DNA of 17,048 nt. It comes from an uncultured Collinsella sp. GTDB taxonomy: Bacteria; Actinomycetota; Coriobacteriia; Coriobacteriales; Coriobacteriaceae. Shown here piece after piece: positions 13,518 through 17,048 of this stretch. Made by a program: the position numbers and the translations under genes. Where the stretch lies: contig CAJMBB010000026.1 of the NCBI GenBank assembly GCA_905211615.1, positions 1 to 17,048 on the forward strand, in the 5' to 3' direction. Numbering within the stretch: the first letter of the stretch is position 1; each line of letters begins with the position of its first letter. The notes beneath the pieces were generated by a model. It made no database searches and was not told the DNA's origin. It worked only from the letters and a program-made list of their open reading frames with translations.

Positions 13518-14069
13518 CTAGAACTTGACGGTCGGGGCCTGGCGGGCTGCTTCGGCGGCCTCGAAGCCCTGGCGCTCCTTAAACTGGAAGATGCCGGCAA
13601 AGATGACAGCCGGGAACGTCTGAATGGCGTTGTTGTAGCTGAGTACGCAGTCGTTGTAGCTCTGGCGTGCATAGCTAATCTTGTTCTCGGTATCCTCGAG
13701 CGATGCCTGCAGCTGCGTAAAGTTGGTGTTTGCCTTAAGATCGGGATAGGCCTCGGCTACGGCGAAGAGCTGGCGCAGCGCACCGGTCAGCACGTTGTCG
13801 GCTTCCATCTTGGCCTCGGGCGTGGTGGCCTTGACGGCGGTGTTACGCGCGCTGATCACGGCGGAGAGCGTCTCCTGCTCGTGCTTGGCGTAGCCCTTGA
13901 CGGTCTCGACCAGGTTGGGGATCAGGTCGTTGCGGCGCTGCAGCTGTGTATCGATGTTCTGCCAGGCGTTATCGATGCGGTTACGCTTGGTGACCATGTT
14001 GTTGTAGATGCCGGCGATGGCGCAGACAATCACAATGACAACAACGATGCCGATGATGACGGTAATCAT
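13518..14069 (-). CDS. lemA: LemA family protein
   Basis: Membrane-anchored protein of 183 residues, the standard LemA length. Residues 2-22 (ITVIIGIVVVIVIVCAIAGI) are a single N-terminal membrane anchor, followed by a long helical region with the family pattern NRIDNAWQNIDTQLQRRNDL, IPNLVETVKGYAKHE (35-70) and, near the end, YNNAIQTFPAVIFAGIF. LemA proteins form a helical bundle outside or at the membrane; their biochemical role is not established. The ATG at 14069 is chosen because GGAGA lies five bases upstream on the minus strand and because the anchor starts there. It has its own strong terminator and is divergent from a TetR regulator, which may control it. No partner protease or TPM-domain gene is adjacent, unlike some lemA loci. 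Confidence 0.93.
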   Translation of the reverse strand: MITVIIGIVVVIVIVCAIAGIYNNMVTKRNRIDNAWQNIDTQLQRRNDLIPNLVETVKGYAKHEQETLSAVISARNTAVKATTPEAKMEADNVLTGALRQLFAVAEAYPDLKANTNFTQLQASLEDTENKISYARQSYNDCVLSYNNAIQTFPAVIFAGIFQFKERQGFEAAEAARQAPTVKF

Positions 14070-14116
14070 GATGTCTCCGTTTCGAATGGCCGCGGCGGCA
14101 TGCGCCAGCTGCCGTT

Positions 14117-14138
14117 GGTATAACGCTACTAGTATACC
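14117..14138. promoter_or_regulatory. Candidate TetR operator overlapping the lemA -10
   Basis: GGTATA (14117-14122) and TATACC (14133-14138) are inverted around 10 bp; the flanks (CGTTG on the left, CAACG on the right, offset by three bases) extend the symmetry. On the minus strand TATACT (14136-14131) would be the lemA -10. The spacing suits a TetR-family dimer, and a TetR gene is divergent, but binding is inference. Confidence 0.4.
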
Positions 14139-14280
14139 CGCAACGTTTTGCCGTGCCGAACTTTCCGGCAAGCGTTATGTTTTCGGCGGGGTTGGTACCG
14201 GGGCAAAGCGCGCGAGGTACAGGTGTAAGATATGCGACAGATTGACGAGTGTTGTCTTTGCCCTGAGGATGGCGATACCA

Positions 14281-14865
14281 GTGGACCTTCGCATTAAGAA
14301 AACCTACCGCGCCCTGTTCGATGCTTTCACCGAGCTTCTCGAGGAGCATCGTTTTGAGGACCTGACGGTTGCCATGCTGTGCGACCGCGCTATGATTCGC
14401 CGCACGACGTTCTACAAGCATTTTCGCGACAAGAACGATTACTATGCCTTTTATATCGATGAGCTCATGTCGGGCTTGCCGCAAAAACAGCCCGATGAGG
14501 CCGGCGCGGTATCTGCCGAGGACGTGCGCGCGCTTCGACACGCGATTTTGGACGATGCCATGGATTTGATTCTGACGCACGAGCGGCTCATGGATAACAT
14601 TTTGGCAAGCAGCATGTCGGGCATGTTGACCAACGTTATTTGCGACCGCATTGCCCGCTCCATCCGCGAGCGTGTGATGAACGTGCTTGCCGAGGATGCC
14701 CTGGCCCCCGTGTCACTTGAGACGACGTCTGAGTTTGTCGCCGGCGGTATTATTCGACTTTTCACGATATGGTGGGAATCGGGCCACGATCTTGAGCGTC
14801 GACCTGAGATAGCCGACGTGGTCGATGCACTGTTTGAGCGGACCATGACACCGGTGAATCACTAA
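14281..14865 (+). CDS. TetR/AcrR family transcriptional regulator
   Basis: One-component regulator of 194 residues. Residues 1-50 form the TetR HTH (TYRALFDAFTELLEEHRFEDLTV, then the recognition helix RTTFYKHFRDKNDYY). The all-helical remainder is the ligand and dimer domain, which is variable and unrecognised here. Start choice is uncertain. The GTG at 14281 gives the natural N-terminus VDLRIKKT of this subfamily, with GGATGG eight bases upstream. An in-frame ATG at 14269 lies directly against its GAGG, too close to work. It is divergent from lemA across about 210 bp and followed at once by a tRNA gene on the other strand. Target and ligand are unknown. Confidence 0.88.
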   Translation: MDLRIKKTYRALFDAFTELLEEHRFEDLTVAMLCDRAMIRRTTFYKHFRDKNDYYAFYIDELMSGLPQKQPDEAGAVSAEDVRALRHAILDDAMDLILTHERLMDNILASSMSGMLTNVICDRIARSIRERVMNVLAEDALAPVSLETTSEFVAGGIIRLFTIWWESGHDLERRPEIADVVDALFERTMTPVNH

Positions 14866-14867
14866 AG

Positions 14868-14957
14868 TGGCGGAGAGAGGGGGATTCGAACCCCCGGAAC
14901 GCTCTCGCGCTCAACGGTTTTCAAGACCGCCGCATTCAACCGCTCTGCCATCTCTCC
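14868..14957 (-). tRNA. tRNA-Ser(UGA)
   Basis: On the minus strand the 7-bp acceptor stem GGAGAGA/TCTCTCC, the anticodon loop CTTGAAA (anticodon UGA, 14923-14921), a long class II variable arm (GCGCGAGAGCG region) and the T arm GGGGG-TTCGAAT-CCCCC are all present. The gene ends G-CCA with the CCA encoded (14868-14870). The long variable arm and UGA anticodon identify serine. It is transcribed away from the downstream tadA-kinase gene. Confidence 0.97.
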
Positions 14958-14967
14958 GTGAGTCGTA

Positions 14968-14976
14968 ATGATAGCA
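14968..14976 (-). promoter_or_regulatory. Extended -10 of the tRNA-Ser gene
   Basis: On the minus strand TGCTATCAT (14976-14968) is an extended -10 (TG-n-TATCAT) ending 10 bases before the mature tRNA 5' end, which would give a leader of only a few bases. The -35 match is weak. Confidence 0.45.
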
Positions 14977-15008
14977 TCGTTTTGAATTTGCAACAGGGAA
15001 GGCGAACG

Positions 15009-16790
15009 ATGACGATCACCGAAATCGACGAGAAGTTCATGCGCGAGGCGCGGGCGGAGGCTCGCGCCGCCGCTGCGGTGGGCGAGGTGCCGATTGGTGC
15101 CGTGGTAGTGCGTGCGGGTGAGATTGTCGCGCGGGCGCACAATCGGCGCGAGCTCGACCAGGATCCTTCGGCTCATGCAGAGTTCGCGGCCGAGTGCGCC
15201 GCTGCCCAGGCGCTTGGCCGCTGGCGTCTTTCCGACTGTACGGTCTATGTGACGTTGGAACCCTGCTGCATGTGCGCGGGCCTTATGGTCAACGCGCGCG
15301 TGGGGCGCTGCGTGTATGGCGCGGCCGATGCCAAGGCGGGTGCGCTGGGCTCGTTGTATGACCTCAATGCCGATTCGCGCCTGAACCATCGGTTTAACGT
15401 GACGGCTGGGGTCCTGGCGGATGAATGCCGCGAGCTGCTGAGTAGCTATTTTGGCGGTCTGCGCGGAACGGGCGGCGTTGATTGCGGTTGTGGGGCCGAT
15501 CTTGAGGCGCATGCTGCTCATGCCGAGGCGCTTGCGGACGCCGATGGGGATGCTGGCACGGCGGTTGACTTTGGTCCTGCGTGCCGCCGACCCCGCCGTG
15601 TGCTGTTGGCGATTGACTCCTTTAAGGGCAGCGTGTCGAGCGCGCAGGCGGAGGCGGCGGTTGCCGAAGGCGTGCGCCGCGTTTGGCCCGATGCCGAGGT
15701 GCGCGCATTGCCGCTGGCAGATGGTGGCGAGGGAACGCTCGATGCCATCGCCGCATGCGGTGGCGAGCTCTCAACCTGTGATGTCGCAGGCCCCTTGGGC
15801 GACCGCGTGTCTGCCCGGATGCTGGTGGACGGCGAGCACGAGTCGGCTGTAATTGAGATGGCCGAGGCGGCCGGCATTGGGTATTCGCCTTGCACGGAGT
15901 CGGCGGCGTTGGCGGCCACAACCTATGGCGTGGGCGAGCTTATGCTTCGCGCAGTTCGCACGGGCGCAAGGACACTCTATATTGGCTTGGGCGGCAGCGC
16001 CACCAACGACGGTGGCACCGGCATGCTGCGGGCGCTGGGCGCGCGTGTGGTCGATGATCAGGGCTGCGAGGTCGTCCCCGGTCTTGCCGGCCTTGAGCGG
16101 GTGACGAGCGTTGATTTGGCGCCAGCGCTACAGGCTTTGGATGATGCTCGTATCGTTGTGCTTTCCGATGTCGAGAATCCGCTCGTGGGGCGTCGAGGCG
16201 CACTGGCGGTGTTTGGCGGGCAGAAGGGCCTGCCGGCGGATGATGTCGAGGTGCTGCGCAGATACGACAGCTGGATGGTCGGCTACGGTCGCTTGCTCGA
16301 TGCGGCGATTGCCAGAGCTCGAGCCCAGGGGTTGTTGCGCACGCCCGAGGGCGCACGGACATTTGGCTCGGTGCTCGGCGTGCCCGGTGCCGGTGCCGCA
16401 GGCGGCCTGGGTGCCGCGCTGCTGGCGCTCGGGGCGGAGCTGCGTTCGGGCGTGGAGACGGTGCTCGATCTGACTGGGTTTGACGAGCGCGTGCGCGATG
16501 TCGACCTGGTCATTACAGGCGAGGGCAATATGGATGAACAGTCCGCCGCTGGAAAGGCGCCGGTTGGTGTGGCTCGCCGCGCCAAGCGATATGGCAAATC
16601 GGTGGTTGCCGTCGTGGGTGGTCGCGCCGTCAACCTGGATGCGGTGTGTGAGCAGGGTATTGACTTGGTTTTGCCGATTTGCCGCAAACCCATGGGCCTG
16701 GAACAGGCGATCGATCCGCAAGAAGCCACAACCAACCTCATCTGTGCCGGCGAGGCAGCCGCCCAATCCTACGACCTCGCCCGCCTCTAA
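15009..16790 (+). CDS. TadA tRNA adenosine deaminase fused to glycerate 2-kinase
   Basis: One uninterrupted 593-residue ORF with two complete enzymes. Residues 1-150 are TadA, the zinc deaminase that turns A34 into inosine in tRNA-Arg(ACG): H56-A57-E58 supplies the zinc ligand and proton shuttle, PCCMC gives ligands C86 and C89, and GSLYDLNADSRLNHRFNV is the family's substrate-side segment. Residues 152-195 are an Ala/Asp-rich linker with DCGCG. Residues 196-593 are a type I glycerate kinase (GarK/GlxK, PF02595), which phosphorylates glycerate to 2-phosphoglycerate: DSFKGS 203-208, LADGGEGT 237-243, GGSATNDGGTGM 328-339, AVFGGQKG 400-407, PGAGAAGGLGAA 459-470, ITGEG 502-506, GKAPVGVA 515-522. 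No frameshift and no internal ribosome-binding site near the kinase start is seen. The ATG at 15009 has GGGAAGG upstream. Confidence 0.9.
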   Translation: MTITEIDEKFMREARAEARAAAAVGEVPIGAVVVRAGEIVARAHNRRELDQDPSAHAEFAAECAAAQALGRWRLSDCTVYVTLEPCCMCAGLMVNARVGRCVYGAADAKAGALGSLYDLNADSRLNHRFNVTAGVLADECRELLSSYFGGLRGTGGVDCGCGADLEAHAAHAEALADADGDAGTAVDFGPACRRPRRVLLAIDSFKGSVSSAQAEAAVAEGVRRVWPDAEVRALPLADGGEGTLDAIAACGGELSTCDVAGPLGDRVSARMLVDGEHESAVIEMAEAAGIGYSPCTESAALAATTYGVGELMLRAVRTGARTLYIGLGGSATNDGGTGMLRALGARVVDDQGCEVVPGLAGLERVTSVDLAPALQALDDARIVVLSDVENPLVGRRGALAVFGGQKGLPADDVEVLRRYDSWMVGYGRLLDAAIARARAQGLLRTPEGARTFGSVLGVPGAGAAGGLGAALLALGAELRSGVETVLDLTGFDERVRDVDLVITGEGNMDEQSAAGKAPVGVARRAKRYGKSVVAVVGGRAVNLDAVCEQGIDLVLPICRKPMGLEQAIDPQEATTNLICAGEAAAQSYDLARL

Positions 16791-16800
16791 GGCCTAACTC

Positions 16801-17015
16801 CCTATAAGTTGCGGTGAAATACGGAGTGTTTTTGCCTTTAAGGGGCCAATTCAGTCCGTATTCCACCGCAACATCGAGAATGGCCATACGAGGCTGGTCG
16901 CCATGGGTCTCTAGTCGGACCGTTTGCCACGAAATGCGGCCATCTACTACATTAAACCGGCCATCCTCGACCATCCCGGAATTTACAAAAACAAAACCGA
17001 CGCTCCTATAAGTTG
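16801..17015 (+). repeat. 11-bp direct repeat CCTATAAGTTG flanking a 193-bp segment
   Basis: CCTATAAGTTG occurs at 16801-16811 and again at 17005-17015. The segment between starts with a long hairpin and contains overlapping ORFs on both strands (minus-strand 16738-17019 and plus-strand 16814-17011), neither with a good start or recognisable domain. The pattern could mark a dispersed repeat unit or the ends of a small element; the right end may continue beyond the window. Confidence 0.5.
16808..16872. terminator. Long hairpin after the tadA-kinase gene
   Basis: GTTGCGGTGAAATACGGA (16808-16825) and TCCGTATTCCACCGCAAC (16855-16872) pair at 17 of 18 positions around a 29-nt loop with a T5 run. 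It begins 17 bases after the stop codon. No T-run follows the stem, so its role as a terminator is uncertain; it may be part of the repeat unit described next to it. Confidence 0.55.
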
Positions 17016-17039
17016 TCAAGAGGCAGTTTGCGGGAGCGT
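17000..17039. repeat. Inverted repeat ACGCTCC/GGAGCGT at the right edge
   Basis: Seven-base perfect arms at 17000-17006 and 17033-17039 enclose the second copy of the CCTATAAGTTG repeat. The structure lies at the window edge and may be part of a larger one. Confidence 0.35.
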
Positions 17040-17048
17040 TCTCTCCAA

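Noticed and set aside
13180..13521. 113-codon plus-strand ORF starting ATG GTG CGC GCC ATG
   Set aside because: It has no good ribosome-binding site, runs through the lemA terminator stem and into the lemA stop codon, and matches no domain I recognise.
14242..14271. TTGACG upstream of the TetR gene as a promoter -35
   Set aside because: The sequence 17 bp downstream (GAGGAT) is not a credible -10 and lies on the start-codon region.
16738..17019. 93-codon minus-strand ORF at the right end
   Set aside because: It needs a TTG start, reads through the long hairpin and ends inside the kinase gene in an Arg/Gly-rich tail; better explained as repeat sequence.
1..17048. CRISPR arrays, insertion sequences, phage or toxin-antitoxin genes
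   Set aside because: No regularly spaced repeats, transposase, integrase or recognisable toxin-antitoxin pair was seen on either strand.

Overview
The window looks like chromosomal DNA of a high-GC gut actinobacterium of the class Coriobacteriia, most like Collinsella. This rests on general codon and GC character and on the look of the proteins (YeiH transporter, MarR plus two-subunit ABC exporter, LemA, DedA). The genus is an inference; no rRNA or other marker gene is present. No plasmid, phage or CRISPR hallmark is seen. Sixteen protein-coding genes, one probable micro-ORF and one tRNA gene can be supported.

Layout. At the left end a GntR/FCD regulator (minus strand) is divergent from a YeiH-family transporter. 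Next come a Fis-type regulator built on a decayed sigma-54-activator AAA+ domain (2332-3549) and a small single-pass membrane protein (3634-4209). A 228-bp spacer densely packed with inverted repeats (4210-4437) separates these from a minus-strand nitroreductase. Divergent from the nitroreductase is a 96-residue protein of unknown function, preceded by a 13-codon leader ORF whose last two sense codons are the ribosome-binding site of the gene. A strong terminator closes that unit. A MarR regulator with a good sigma-70-type promoter then heads an overlapping operon with two ABC exporter half-transporters (TM287/288-like heterodimer: one consensus and one non-consensus nucleotide-binding domain).

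A bidirectional terminator separates this operon from cysE (serine acetyltransferase, minus strand), which is divergent from a DedA-family membrane protein. ilvE (branched-chain aminotransferase) follows; it may have a leaderless upstream ORF. Downstream of ilvE is a 125-bp nested palindrome (13007-13131) and about 300 bp without a convincing gene. lemA (minus strand) with its own terminator is divergent from a TetR regulator. A tRNA-Ser(UGA) gene (minus strand) precedes the most unusual gene here: one uninterrupted 593-codon ORF joining a complete TadA tRNA adenosine deaminase to a complete type-I glycerate 2-kinase. The window ends in a 258-bp spacer with a long imperfect hairpin and an 11-bp direct repeat.

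Most genes are housekeeping metabolism or one-component regulators with their transporters. The points most worth following up are the TadA-glycerate kinase fusion, the SD-overlapping micro-ORF, the two multi-level palindromic elements (4299-4390 and 13007-13131), and the AAA+ regulator that lacks the features needed to act on sigma-54.
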